Below, in pieces: positions 24,138 to 36,443 of a stretch of DNA of 64,000 nucleotides. The position numbers and the translations under genes were made by a program. How positions within the stretch are numbered: the first letter of the stretch is position 1; every line of letters begins with the position of its first letter. Origin of the DNA: Ophiocordyceps camponoti-saundersi (nom. inval.) (Eukaryota; Ascomycota; Sordariomycetes; Hypocreales; Ophiocordycipitaceae); assembly GCA_003339415.1 (NCBI GenBank), contig PDHQ01000099.1, forward strand, positions 16,334-80,333, given 5' to 3'. Under the pieces are notes generated by a model. That model saw only the letters and a list, made by a program, of their open reading frames with translations. It had not been told where the DNA came from and did no database searches.

Positions 24138-24834
24138 TTGGTGTCAATCATACTCCTTGGTTTACGAAATGTGTTCTCTTGCGAGATGCTAGGTGCGGTG
24201 CTTCATAGCTGGTCTACTGGACTACTTAGGTACCTACCAGGTAATCGGCGTTGACCCCGTCGCAGGCGGGAAGGGGAAGAATTGGGAATGGGTTCGGTGG
24301 CCAGAGAGCCTTGGAATGCATTTTCGGGTGATACACGGTAGACCTCAGGCCGTGGTGTCGCATTGCGCCTCAAGCTGAAGAGAACGCGTTATTTCCTGTT
24401 TAAAACCCGCTACGTATCTTCTCTCATATGCTCGTGACCCGTGAGTCGCCATCTTGAAGTAGCGGTAGGCCAAAGGCACTTGTAAATGTGCATACACCAT
24501 CGGTCGGTCGCCGTGTCGTCGTAATAGGATGCTCGTGACTGATGCTGATGACTGGGGAAAGGCGGAGAGAGGTTCATCTACTAGTAAGACTGGGCCGCCA
24601 AACCGGTCATTAGTCATGCAGCGGCTACATGACTAAGGCTTACGTTGAATCCGCCCTGGCCGGTGCCCCCCGTTAATTCCGCCAGCGACTACGGATACAA
24701 CTTACCTGCTATCCAGACACCGCAACAGGCAGCGATCGGATCGGGCGTGGGCGCGGACCATCTCCTTACTGTCGGCAGTCCTCGGACAAGTTCGCGCAGC
24801 TCCCATCAGCGGGTCTGGACAGCGACGGACGCCC
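24138..24834. other. Intergenic: NOT2 3' flank and CUE gene promoter
   Basis: About 700 bp. No supported coding stretch, RNA gene or repeat was seen. Confidence 0.5.
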
Positions 24835-25467
24835 ATGGCCGACGACCAAATATCGCTGCCGTACTTGGCGGCCATCCTGCTGGTGTCGGGGCTCATTATC
24901 CGCTACCTGTTCTTCTCGGGCCCGCCGGTCCCCAGGCTTGCTACGAACTCGCCCGAGGCCGTGCTGCGGTCGCGCGAGGCGGCGGTTGAGAGAATCCAAC
25001 AGATGTTTCCCCAGACAGAACGGAGAAGTATCCTATGGGACCTACAACGGAACGGCGGGAATATCCAGAGCACGACAGAGCGAATCCTCTCTGGCCGCCT
25101 GGAGAATGTGAGGAGCAGCTTTTTCTCTGGATGTGTGATTGCAAAGTGACTAACGCTGGGAGACGGCTAGCCGCCGGTGTCGTTTCAGCCGCCGCCGGCG
25201 CCAGTGCAAGCGACCGCCAACTCCAGCGCCGATTCGACGTCGAGGTCGTCTGAGAAGGCGGCGCAACCAGATCTGATCACGCGCTACAATCTTCAGGGGA
25301 AGCTAGATGTGCCGATCGAGGAGGATAGCAAGGCACTACGGGGCTGGAGCTCGAGCCGGAATGAGCGTCAGTCGATGCTACAACGAAGGAGAGATGAGAT
25401 GATCTTGGCTGCGAGGCGCAAGATGGAGGCCAAGATGGCGGCAGAGAAGACAACAAGTGGGAGCTGA
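24835..25467 (+). CDS. cue1: ER membrane CUE-domain protein, Cue1-like (ERAD)
   Basis: Likely recruits and activates the E2 Ubc7 at the ER membrane during ER-associated degradation, as yeast Cue1 does. Exons are 24835-25107 and 25171-25467, joined in phase 0, giving 189 residues. One N-terminal membrane segment (about residues 8-28, LPYLAAILLVSGLIIRYLFF) precedes a CUE domain at about 45-90 (ERIQQMFPQTERRSILWDL). A proline-rich linker leads to a basic C-terminal helix (RNERQSMLQRRRDEMILAARRKM) in the place of the U7BR of Cue1. The size matches the family (about 200 residues). The start ATG directly precedes the membrane segment. Confidence 0.86.
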
Positions 25468-26442
25468 GGATATGAGCCTCTTTACGGTTCATTATAAATC
25501 TTACCTTGTCGATGTTTCAGTGCGATTGCGATCCGGAGTTTGACAGCGTTGCAGTAGCGCTTGGATATTGACGTTGGCGAGACGGTCATCGGCTTGATGT
25601 TGCTCTAGGTGGATGGCTTCAGGAGAGGGAAGTTCTGTAAGCTTACAGCCCAATTTGTTGAGCGAAGGGCGCAGGAAGGAGACCGTCGTCAGGCCAGCTT
25701 CAAAATGCAACTTCGATTTACTATGAATAGCCCAGATGCGAGTCATGACGAGTCAAAACCAGGTCGCAGACTAGAGAGGCGCCTAGCAGGAGAAGGAGAC
25801 TACCTAGGAGTAGGTGCTGTAGGAGTAGGTGCCTAGAAAGCACGCCCGTAGTAGGTACAGGCGGCGGGCGATCTGACAGTTCCTTAGCCACACACACAGC
25901 CCCAATTTGTCGTCACCGCGGGGGGTGGGGGGGGGGGGGCTGTCTGGTGCGCGCCCAATGCTCTCCAGCCACGACGACTGCTCATCAACCAACTGCTCTC
26001 TTCTCCAGACAACGTCAGCCTAAGCTTGCTCACTGCGTGCGCCTGATTTTGGTCTGCGCTTGGGTTTTGGGCTCGCTCTTTGGTTGTCAGCGGCCGTCTG
26101 CAACTCTAGCTCTACCACAAAGGGCGGGTCGATTTTGACGACAGACGACTTTGTCCTCTCTTCTTTTCGTCCCTTGTTTTCTGGAGGGCACGCGTTTGCC
26201 ATCCCAAAAAAAGCAGGTATTTTCTCCCATCGCGTTGCAGATTTGCCCTTTCCGGCCCCCGTATTTTGACTGAAATTTTCGAATCATCAGTTCTCCCTCA
26301 GTATCAGCCAGTTCACGTCGTCTTTTGGCCGCGAATCTCGACTAAAGTCGTTCCGCGCTATTCTTGGACATGGGCGGCGTCCCAACCGGATTGGAAATCT
26401 ACAGCTACGATCTTTCCCAGTCGCTAGCTACGATTTGCAGCC
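25468..26442. other. Intergenic: promoter and leader of the J-domain gene
   Basis: About 975 bp. A G run of about a dozen bases with flanking GGGGTGGGG lies at 25919-25940, and short TAGGAG/GTAGGTGC repeats lie at 25785-25835. Possible splice-like signals around 26010 and 26215 would suit an intron in the 5' UTR, but this cannot be confirmed. Confidence 0.5.
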
Positions 26443-29190
26443 ATGGCTGCCTCGAGGGACTACTATGCCGACCTGGAATTGCCACCGACGGCGGACATTC
26501 AGGAGATTAAGAAGCAGTTCAGAAAGCTGGGTACGGAGCGACTCGCCCGATGATGCATCATTTTCATGACTGACGCGCATCAGCTCTCAAGTACCATCCC
26601 GATCGCAACCCTGGGCGAGAGGCAGAAGTCAACTCCAAGTTCCAAATTATTCAGTCGGCTCACGAGGTTCTCTCGGATCCTCAGCAGAAAGCAAAGTACG
26701 ATGCCTCCCTCAGCCGATCTGGTCGAGCTCCTGGCGCGTCCGGTGTCAAGGGAAATCCTTGGCAGAACGCCGCCCAGAATTTCCCGCCGCCGCCGCGACG
26801 CAACTCGACGCGCAACACTCCCTCAGGAGCACAGAGATGGCAGTCTCGCTTCTCCAGCGGAGTGCCACCAACTGCCAAGCAGCAGACGGCATCTGACTCA
26901 GCGGAAACAAAGAAGACTGCTGCTCGTGCTTTTGAGAATATGCGGAAGTCTCAATTTCAGTCCGGCGCTAAGAGTTCCGGTTCCCAGCCAGAGGCTAGGC
27001 CGCCGCCTCCTCCTCCACCTCCGCCGCCGCCTCCTCCCCGTACCGAGTCCGCCAGGCAGCGGGCTGAAGCCGCCTTCGGATCGCGAAAAACTGGATATCA
27101 GCCCCGTTCAGCTATGCCGGGCGACGAGCCCCCAGTATCGAGCCAGAACTATTATCCGAGATCTCCTGCAGAACCGCCTCAACCACCGCCTCAGCCGCCA
27201 CGAAGGCCTGTTCCTTCTGCGATGCCTGACCCGTTGAGTCAGTTTCGTGCTCGTCATCAGAGCATGCCTTACTCATCCCTCGGAGGAGAGAAGACGAACC
27301 CGTTCGACGGCGCCCAACCGGGGCGCAGGGGGAGTGTGAGGGACCCGAGCGGTAACGACTCGACGGCCTCGTATCCAGAATTCACCCGTCCTAGCTATTC
27401 GAAGCCTTTTACAGTGCACGAAGTGGATAGCGAAGGTGGTCCACAAGGGACTGCGGATCACGACGCCCCCCCTCGGCCGCATTTCGAAACCAAGCCTGGT
27501 CCTGAGGTTGATTACGATGCCGCCGCGGCTGCGAGTCAACCTACGAATGCGGGCAATTGTAAGTCATGTCCCAGCGGTCGAGAGTCGATCAGATCTAATT
27601 GCCCAAGCAGACTCCAGGGCGGAGAACCAAAGTGACCGTGGTCCCTCGATGTATGCCTCTCCTTGTTGCGAGCACTCCCAGCGTTCAGTCTTTATCATGC
27701 GTGGCCGTTTTGAGCCAAGAGGCCTTGAAACGATATACGGGCAGCTCCCGGATCCCCAGGCGAGACTGGCTCCTAGTGGAAACCAGATTCCTCTTCAAAC
27801 ACAATTTTCTTTCGAGAGAGTACAGCACTTGCTACTTCATCACTTGATCCGCAACAAGGAAACCGGGCAGCAGCCACAGAGGCAGAGAGCTCGACGAGCG
27901 GGTGTCCCCAATGATTGCCTCGTGACAGACTTTGCTGACGTATCTCACGTTCCTAGCTTCAGGTTCCCAGTTGGCGATGATACCTTTGAACAAACACAAC
28001 CACCTCATGGCGCGAGCCGGTCTACCAAGAGCAGTACCGAAGACATCAATACCAAATTTTCCAAAGATGATGATCCCAACATGTGGCATTTCAGGGCGGG
28101 AGGGCCAGAGACCGACAGCCAGCCAGTCAGCCGACAATCCACTGGCGGGCGTGCCAACCGACGCTCTCCCGTGGAGCATTCGAGTGGCCAGTCTTTCGAG
28201 CATACGAATCATCAGCCACAGATGGACAATCAGTCGAGCGGATTCGATGCAGATGGCTGGAGCGACAAGTTCAACGCCGACACTTTCGTGCCTCGACCAG
28301 GGCACGGCGGCTCTAATTCGCCGACGCGCTCGACACGTTCCAATTCTAAGAAGGTCAGGACGAGGCCGACGGTCGGAAACGCTGCTGTCGTGGAAGACTG
28401 CAGCAGCGACGAGGAGAGCTACGAATGGCGCGGGCGCAATGCTCAGGCGAAGCCCACAGTGGGAGACAGCCCGCAGGCCATGGACATTGACTCCCCACCC
28501 TCTGCCTCGACGGTGCCCCCTATCCAAGCGGAAGGCGCGCGGAACATACCTGTGGAGCCCTCGCGACCTGAATGGCGGCCTGGAAAGCCGGAGCCAGTCG
28601 TGACCGACGACAAGCCCGAACGACCGGCCAAGATACCCATCAACGCAGAGAACATGGGATCGGAGGACGTAGGGGACCTCAAGGCCAGCTTCTCAGACCT
28701 CGGTCATGTCGCACCGATCCAGCAGAGGACAGGAGCAGGTCTGCAGTCATTTGCAGACCTCCGAGACGATCTGCCGTTCGAGAGCAAGGCGTCGGAAGAT
28801 CTCCCGATCCAACTACCCAAAGCACAACCTCTAGTTTTGCCGACAGTGCCGCAAGCACCACGCCTGCCATCCGCAATTGCGATAGATGGCTTGAAGCCGT
28901 CAAAGGGGCTTTGGGCCACATATCTGGCCGAGTTCGAAAGCTATCTTCGGAAGTGGGATATCTTCAACGGCCAGGTGGTGGACCACTTCACGACACGCAA
29001 GGTCCATACCGCCAAGACACGAATTTCAAGGGGATACGGCTTTTTGGGGGCTCGTGGTGACACCGAGATCCGGGAGTATATCAGCTGGGTTCAGCAGGAC
29101 AATGGCGTTCGCCAGCGATGGGCTGCTGCTTGCGACGAGCACGAGGAGCGACTTCGTGAGTTTATGGCTTTCAGGGAGAAGATGAAGTGA
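26443..29190 (+). CDS. Type III J-domain protein with proline-rich linker and unknown C-terminal domain
   Basis: Hsp70 co-chaperone of unknown client. Exons are 26443-26530, 26584-27558 and 27611-29190, giving about 880 residues if no further intron exists. The J domain (residues 5-70) has the HPD motif in ALKYHPDRNPG, split just upstream by intron 1. A run of 13 prolines lies near residue 183. Residues about 370-470 (27650-27960) read poorly compared with their flanks and may hide one more small intron, so this part is uncertain. The last 95 residues (LWATYLAEFESYLRKWDIFN... to the end) are ordered, charged and look conserved, but I do not recognise the domain. Similar long J proteins occur across Pezizomycotina without a known role. 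Confidence 0.78.
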
Positions 29191-30600
29191 GCCTGAATTT
29201 GAAGGGATTTGGAGAGATGATGAGAAGCACGCATGAGCTGCAGAGGATGATTCTCAGCACCCTCATCTTCATTTGCCCCCTTCTCCCCCTTCTTATTTTT
29301 CCTCCTATTCTCGCCCTCTTTTCTTTTTCTTTTTCTTTCGCTTGCGCTGGAGACGATACCCCCGCATCCTCAGTTGCGACGACTGTTCTACCGTTTGATT
29401 TGGGATCTCGGCGAAGGGGACGGCAAAGGAACAAATTTAGACCTCGAGCTTCGTCTCTGCGGCTGAGACTGCTCCTTGCGACCAGACCAAGGATATGCCT
29501 CTGGTACCACGGCGGCCTGACTTTGGGCGAACGAGAATGCGTCTGTGGAAGAAGGATGGCTCTCACTGGCCACCAAGAACGCGCGTTTCATTGTAAACGT
29601 GTTTGTCCTTCCTCCCCATTTCTGTGTACCTTTCTAAGTCTACTTATTCTCTCGCCCTTTTTCTACGCGACGATCTTCGCCCAGTTCCAGGTTGAATTTT
29701 TAACCTGGCATGGGAGGTAGCTGGAGGCATTTCCAGCATAGATGTTTGTGTTGCAAGGGTGTGTCAGGCTCGGGTCGACTTGATATGTGGAGATACCAAA
29801 TAGACCTGAATTCCATGACCGTGGGCAGTAAGAGCTGCTATTTTATTTGCCTGTTTAGTTGAGTCTGTCTGCTGTGAACAGACTTGTTTGACGTCTGCCT
29901 TTTCGTAACCCTGTTGGATATTGTTTCTGGCCATATGACGAGGCTGCTGGAGAAGAAGCCGAGTGCAGATATAATAGAGGGAAACTACCTTCTATCGCTT
30001 GTAAAAGTAATAGATACTATGGATTGCTCTGTGATGGTTTTAAGAAGGTAGTCGTTTGTATGTTAGAGCGTGACTCTGTTCTTGGGCTGTAGGCGGCGAA
30101 CCAACTGACCCCCAGCTGGCAGCCGTTTGCTTTCTAGCAGATTATAGAAGGGCTCTTTTTTTTTCCCACCCTGTTTCTGCTATATCTTCTCTCCCTTCTC
30201 CTCTCGCCTTTCTTCCTCTCTTTCTTCTCTACCACTTCTCCTCTCGCCTTTCTGCCTGTCTTCCTTCTCTACCTTCTCTGTCCCTTCATCCTCCCACCTT
30301 TCTGCCCTCGTTCTTCTCTTCCACTTCTCCTCTGCCACGCAAGGGGACTCGCTCAGCTTTGCATACAAGGAGTCCTTCCCATCCTCTCATCTCATCCTTT
30401 TTCATCATCTTGTCCTATCCATCTTCTCTGCCACGCAACAGCTGTCGCTCACCTTTGCACATAAGGATTTCTTTCCATCATCTCATCCTATCCGTCTCAT
30501 CCTATCCATCTCTCATCCTATCCGTCTCATCATTCTTTTACATCCAACCATCGACTTCTGTCTCATCGGTTCAACAGCTTCAGTAGCTTCCTTGTTCATC
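29191..30600. other. Intergenic: J-protein 3' flank and Myb gene promoter
   Basis: About 1.4 kb. The left part is T- and C-rich 3' UTR-like sequence. The right part (30172-30590) is a pyrimidine tract with an imperfect tandem duplication, listed separately. No coding stretch is supported. Confidence 0.6.
30172..30590. repeat. Pyrimidine-rich promoter/leader repeats upstream of Myb gene
   Basis: An almost pure C/T strand made of CTTCTCCTCTCGCC-like units, followed by a diverged direct duplication. The copy with CTGCCACGCAAGG at about 30331 and the copy with CTGCCACGCAACA at about 30427 are 96 bp apart, and both continue through CTTTGCA, AAGGA and CATC. Three shorter CATCCTATCC units follow at 30484-30535. 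The tract ends directly before the ATG at 30601, so part is probably transcribed leader. Confidence 0.75.
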
Positions 30601-31293
30601 ATGTCTGACGAGACCCCTGCCAAGGCCGGCGCCTGGACGGACGAAGCAAAGGTTAGCTGCTCTCGACGAGAGGTTTTCTTTCTTTCTCCTGCCCTCGCCT
30701 CCGCTCCCTTTCATATCTATTCATCTACCTCCGAAGCAGCTCTATACGTGTGTCGGCGTCGCTTACGTTTGCGCTTAGTACCAGTTGACGCTCAGGATCA
30801 TCGCGCAACTTAAAGAAGAAGGGCGAACCATCAACTGGTCTCGTATCGTGATGGAGGGACGCACCACCAAGTCACTTAAGAATCAGTGGACCAAGATGGC
30901 CAAAGAAATCGCAGAGCTCGAGAACATGGAGAAAGGCGGAGCGGGCGTTGGAACGCCTACCAAGGCCAAGGCAACGCGTGAGGATTTTCCTGTCAAACTG
31001 CCAGCGGTAAGAATTAGGCTAATCTCCTTCCGTTTTCCAGCGAGGAAAACTCCCAAAAAGCTTCAGAAATCGGCGGGATGGATCGCGGCCAATGGAGGCC
31101 ATGACAGTGACGACGACACGCCGAAAAAGAGAGTTTTTGGTGAGCCAATACTGTTCCTCGAGAAGAATCCGATGATCATTATGAGAAGTAGACGTATCGT
31201 TAACCAGAGTCTGCAGCGCCGCTTAGCCCTGGAACTCCGGGAAAGAAGATCAAGACTGACGACACGATCAAGTCTGACGAGGACAGTCTCTAG
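30601..31293 (+). CDS. Small Myb/SANT-like DNA-binding protein
   Basis: A 144-residue nuclear protein with one Myb/SANT-like repeat; target unknown. Exons are 30601-30651, 30779-30977, 31041-31139 and 31208-31293. The repeat spans about residues 10-66, with the aromatic positions W12 (GAWTDEAK) and NWSRIV and the third helix KSLKNQWTKM. A short acidic and basic tail follows (SDDDTPKKRV, GKKIKTDDTIKSDEDSL). Splicing the second intron (GTGAGG donor) is chosen because it gives PRKTPKKLQKSAGW. Splicing the third (GTGAGC) recovers the SPGTPGKK tail and its stop. An alternative GTAAGA donor at 31007 leads to an unlikely frame. This protein type is common in Pezizomycotina. Confidence 0.75.
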
Positions 31294-32169
31294 AGTTTTC
31301 AGCAACGGGTCAAGCATGGGTCAAAATGTCTTGAGATTTTGCTTCTCCTGACTAAGGAGATGACTAGAAGATACCTATTTCATTTGCCTCGACATCTACA
31401 GTATACGCAGGTAGTTGCAGGTAGTCTCTTCCGAATCGCTATGATCTGAGAAATCTTGATGGTTGCGTCTTTTGCTGTGGGACTAGTAGACACCATCCCA
31501 GCTCCCTTAGCACTAAGTAAATGAATGCCCCAACGAGGCAACCCGGTGAGCGAGCATCGGCGCGAGCTGAGACCTGCAGAGACGGCGGCGTGTCGACGAG
31601 GGTTGGTTTGTGAGAGAGTGAGAGGGATGATGTAGATGAGAGTGTGGTGTGGTCAGTTAGGTAGACAGTAGACCGGTATCTGTTCCCCCATGTGTCGGGG
31701 GTGCTCGTCTGTTAGATCGCTACGATGGCACAATTGCTGAGTCAGATCCGGCTCTAATTGCGCGTCACCTACTAAAATTTCCGTCATGTACCCGCAGATA
31801 GGTGGCGACTTAGCGGCAGTGAGCGGTGCGGGCCATGCCGCGGCAAGATGACCTAAAAAAAATCCCGGCCTATCTAAGGCTACCTAGCACCTAGCCATAC
31901 CTAATACCTACCTACCTCTCCCAAACTGCTGATCCACCCTCCCCGAGAATTGCTTCCCTCCTCCCCTTCAGAAAGGGCATCACATGGGCATCCATCATCC
32001 TCTCAGTCTCTTCCGTGTGCGTCACCCTCCGTCGTATCTGGATGCGCTGCCACCCTCCGTCGCGCCCCATCAGCTGCCAGCATAAAGCCGGCCTCGCCCT
32101 GTCCTCTCTTGCGTCGCTCGGTCTTCACAGCGACGATTCCCCCGTCCCCTCGACCGCTGACGCCTCACG
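31294..32169. other. Intergenic: Myb 3' flank and NMA111 promoter
   Basis: About 875 bp between co-oriented genes. It contains CTACC/CCTA micro-repeats at 31868-31918 and a CT-rich leader before the NMA111 ATG. Nothing else is supported. Confidence 0.55.
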
Positions 32170-35100
32170 ATGAAGGGCTCTCGGCCTGCTGCCGCCGGCA
32201 AGAGGAAATCTCCCGCGTCGCCGGGACAACCGCCTCCTTCGAAGAGATCCCTCAACGGCAAAGTACCATCAGATGGCGCCGAATATGAAGATGACGGTCT
32301 GAACGACGACTACGACGACAGCCTTGGTCCGCCTCTCTACATCGACTCTCCTGGAAGCCTTGGCGAGTGGCAAGATACCATTCAAAAGGTTGTTCGGAAC
32401 GTCGTTGCCATTCGTTTCTGCCAGACTTGCTCCTTCGATACCGATCCAGCTCTGACGAGCGAAGCCACGGGTTTCGTTGTTGACTCTGAACGAGGGTACG
32501 CTTGTCTAAGCTCCCCTCATCATGGTGTCCTCCGTTAACTTTGAGCCTTTTTCTCTTTCTTTGTCACAGATACATCTTGACAAATCGTCATGTTGTTGGT
32601 GCCGGGCCTTTCTGGGGTCACTGTGTCTTTGACAATCACGAAGAGGTCGACTGTTATCCAGTCTATCGCGATCCTGTCCACGATTTCGGCATTCTTCGCT
32701 ATGACCCCAAGTCGATCAAGTACATGCGCGTAGACGGATTGGACTTGAGACCGGATCAGGCCAAAGGTACTCTTGTTGCTTCTTGCCCGCTTCGGTGCCT
32801 TTTTCTAACTGGAGAGCCATCAGTCGGCGTCGAGATTCGCGTCGTCGGCAACGATGCCGGCGAGAAACTCAGCATTCTGTCTGGCGTCATCAGCCGCCTG
32901 GACCGCAACGCCCCCGAGTACGGCGAAGGGTACAGCGATTTCAACACGTGCTACTACCAGGCCAACGCCGCGGCCAGCGGTGGCAGCTCTGGAAGTCCTG
33001 TCGTCAGCAAAGACGGCTCTGCCGTCGCTCTTCAGGCTGGGGGCCGCTCTGACGGCGCCTCGACCGACTACTTCCTCCCCCTGGACCGGCCCCTGCGCGC
33101 TCTTCAATGTATTCAGCAGGGCAAGCCCGTCAGCCGTGGTGACATTCAGTGTCAGTTCCTGCTGAAGCCCTTTGACGAGTGCCGCAGGCTTGGCCTGAGC
33201 CCGCGCTGGGAAGCTGCTATGCGGGAAGCCTTCCCCAACGAGACGAACTTGCTGGTGGCCGAGATTGTCTTGCCTTCGGGCCCTTCGTGCGACAAGATCG
33301 AGGAAGGCGACGTCTTGATCAAGGTCAATGGTGAGCTCATCACGCAATTCATCCGTCTCGACGACATCCTCGACGCCAATGTCGGCAAGCCCATTACCGT
33401 CATGCTGCAGCGTGGCGGCCAAGACGTCGAGGTCAAGATTGAGGTTGGCGATCTGCATAGCATCACACCGGATCGCTTCGTCACCGTGGCCGGCGCCAGC
33501 TTTCACAATCTGTCGTACCAACAAGCTAGGCTCTACGCTGTACCTGTCAAGGGTGTCTACGTCTGTGAATCGGCCGGCTCTTTCAGGTTCGAGAACACAG
33601 ACAACGGATGGATCGTCCAGACTGTAGATCACAAAAAGGTGCCCGACCTCGACTCCTTCATCGCCGTCATGAAGACCATCCCCGACAAGGCCAGAGTCGT
33701 CGTCACGTACAAGCACCTGCGCGATCTCCACACGCTCAACACCACCGTCATCTACGTCGACCGTCACTGGTCCTCCAAGATGAAGCTCGCCGTGCGCAAC
33801 GATACGACCGGCCTGTGGGACTTTTCCGACCTGGGAGCCGCCCTGCCGCCGGTGCCTCCAGTCCGCCGTTCAGCCTCATTCATCGAGCTCGATCACATGC
33901 CGCACCAGGCTATTGCTGATCTGATCCGGAGCTTCGTTCACGTCAACTGCACCATGCCTGTCAAGCTCGACGGGTTCCCCAAGAACCGGCGCTGGGGAAT
34001 GGGCCTCGTCATCGATGCCGACAAGGGCCTGGTGCTCATTTCCAGGGCCATCGTTCCCTACGACTTGTGTGACATCACCATCACCATCGCCGACTCCATC
34101 ATCGTCGAGGGTAAGGTCGTCTTTCTGCACCCGCTGCAGAACTACGTCATCATCCGGTACGATCCTTCCCTCGTCGACGCGCCCGTCAGGAGCGCGACCA
34201 TCAGCGGCGAGCACCTCACCCAGGGCGCCAAGACATACTTCTTGGGGTACAATCGCATAGGACGCGTTGTGCACGGCGCCACCACGGTGACGGAAATCAC
34301 GGCTGTCGCCATCCCGGCCAACTCGGGCGCCCCACGCTACCGCGCCGTCAACGTCGACGCCATCACCATCGACAGCAACCTCGGCTCGACATGCAACAGT
34401 GGTGTTCTGGTGTCTCCGGACGGCATCGTTCAGGCGCTCTGGCTGTCGTACCTGGGCGAGCGGTCGCCTTGCAGCCAACGGGACGAGGAGTACTACCTGG
34501 GCCTTGGCACGCCGACACTGCTGCCCGTCATCAACGCCATCCAGAAGGGGGAGACGCCCCAGCTTCGGATGCTGTCGGTCGAGCTGCGAGCGGTGCAGAT
34601 GTCGCAGGCGCGGGTCATGGGCGTGTCGGACGAGTGGATCAAGAAGGTGACGCAGGCCAACCGGTCTCATCACCAGCTCTTCATGGTCAGCAAGCGAACG
34701 TTTGAGCGCGGCAATCATCCAGTTTCTCTGCTCGAGGGCGACATCGTCCTCACGCTCAACGGTAAAATATGCACTACGATTTCCGACTTTGACATCATGT
34801 ACACAAGCGAGTCGCTCGATGCCGTCATCGTCCGCGAGTGCGAAGAGCTGCGGCTGCAGTTGCCGACCGTCGCGGCCGACGACATGGAGACGGACCACGC
34901 CGTGTCCTTTTGTGGCGCCATCCTGCACCGTCCTCACCAGGCTGTCCGGCAGCAGATCAGCAAGCTTCACAGCGAGGTCTACGTGTCGAGTCGGATCAGG
35001 GGCTCGCCAGCGTATCAATATGGCGTTGCCCCGACCAACTTCATCACGCATGTGAACGGACGGCAAACGCCGGACCTCGAATCTTTTATTGCCGCGACCC

Positions 35101-35421
35101 GCGAGATTCCGGACAACACATGTGAGTTAATTTGTTCTGTCACTTTCTTCTTATCCCTTCTTCCTACTTCTCAAAACTTCTCAGAATTGGACGGCTAAAC
35201 CTACACGCACAGATTTCCGCCTCAAGGCGGTCACCTTCGACAGCGTGCCGTGGGTGATTACGATGAAGAAGAATGACCACTACTTCCCAACCATGGAGTG
35301 GATCAAAGACGGCCAAGAGGCGTGCGGGTGGCGACGCGTGACATACGAAGGAACCAAGGTGTTCCAGGGCGAGGCCACCGACGGGGTGCCGCCCGTTGTG
35401 GAAGATACCGAGATGGAGTGA
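32170..35421 (+). CDS. nma111: Nuclear HtrA-like serine protease NMA111
   Basis: HtrA/DegP-family protease of the nucleus, linked in yeast to apoptosis-like death and lipid homeostasis. Exons are 32170-32495, 32570-32766, 32824-35121 and 35213-35421, giving 1009 residues, close to the family's usual length of about 1000. An N-terminal basic stretch (GKRKS...PSKRS) is a likely nuclear signal. The active protease domain has H116 (TNRHVV), D147 (VHDFGIL) and S230 (GGSSGSP), matching yeast H121, D152 and S235 with a constant offset of five. PDZ domains follow, then a second, degenerate protease-like repeat in which the serine site reads CNSGVL, and a last PDZ. The 57-nt second intron is in frame and stop-free; homologues lack its 19 residues, so it is treated as spliced. 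Confidence 0.93.
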
Positions 35422-36443
35422 GTAGGCGGTTTGTCTGTGCGTCATAGAGGCCCAATCGTGCCCCGGGAGAGCTATGGCATATGGATTGGGCGTTGTTCGG
35501 CCATAAGGGGATCTGACCTTGTTTTCTTCCTTTTAGGGGCTTGTTTGCAGCCAAATGTAGGTTACAGCCGAAAGAAGGCGTCGCTTCTTTGGAAGAGACC
35601 TAGGCAGCGTTGCTGTCCGGGCGTTTCTGCCTTGAGTAAGGGGGGTTCCGGCCACCACTCCCTGAGAATGAGGTAAGGGGTCGGTATAGTGGATTTTCAT
35701 AGACGGCGATGTCGTCGGTAGACCGTTGATCATATGTCCATCTACCCACATGGACATGCCTCAGATCAGGGGTGGGGGGGAAGGACAAGGGTGTAAGGGG
35801 GGAGGTCTCAGACTTGGACCTTGATCGGAGCTGCGTGGATCAACGGCAGATTTCTGCTGGAGCAGCCAGATTGGAGAGGGGCTTTGTGGTTTGTCTCGAG
35901 CTCTCGATTAAAATAAAAGTTGGCGATTTGAGATCCCCGAGATCTGAATCGTGTTTGTATTTTCTTGCTGGTCAGTGATGAGTCGAGCTTGTTGTCACGC
36001 TTGTTCTTCTGTGTGAAGTCATGTTCCCGTTATAATATAGCATGCGGTCTTGAGTTGTGACACAGCTCATGGCATTTCTCCGAGACACATACAGGATTGA
36101 ATACCCTATACTCGACTAGCGCGATGCTATCAGAAACGACGGTGAACGTAGACCTAACTTCCTAAGCAGGCATAAGGCCTGCAATTAGCTCCTCACGGGG
36201 TGCAATCGTTTCCAGCGTAAGGATCACTGGTCCTAATAAACCGTTGCCTTCAACAGATGCGCTTCTTCAGGTGTCGCGACGCGAGGAGGTCAGTCGATTA
36301 CGTAACCAATTTTGAGCCTCCTGCCTTGACTGCGTCATCAAGATAGTAGCCCTACAACTAGCGTCGAGACCGACAACCGACGAGCAAATGGCATAAGGTC
36401 CGGGCACAAGGATCGTACTCCGAACTCGAGACGGGAACCGCTC
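35422..36443. other. Intergenic: NMA111 3' flank and IST1 promoter
   Basis: About 1 kb between co-oriented genes. No open stretch has supporting features, and no repeat or RNA gene was recognised. Confidence 0.5.

Noticed and set aside
31005..31040. GTAAGA donor in the Myb gene
   Set aside because: A stronger-looking donor than the one chosen, but splicing there shifts into a frame that loses the PKKLQKSAGW and DSDDDTPKK sequence.
33876..35066. 396-codon open frame on the minus strand (and 315 codons at 32820-33767)
   Set aside because: Both lie antisense inside NMA111, whose GC-rich third positions keep the opposite strand free of stops. The products have no recognisable motif.
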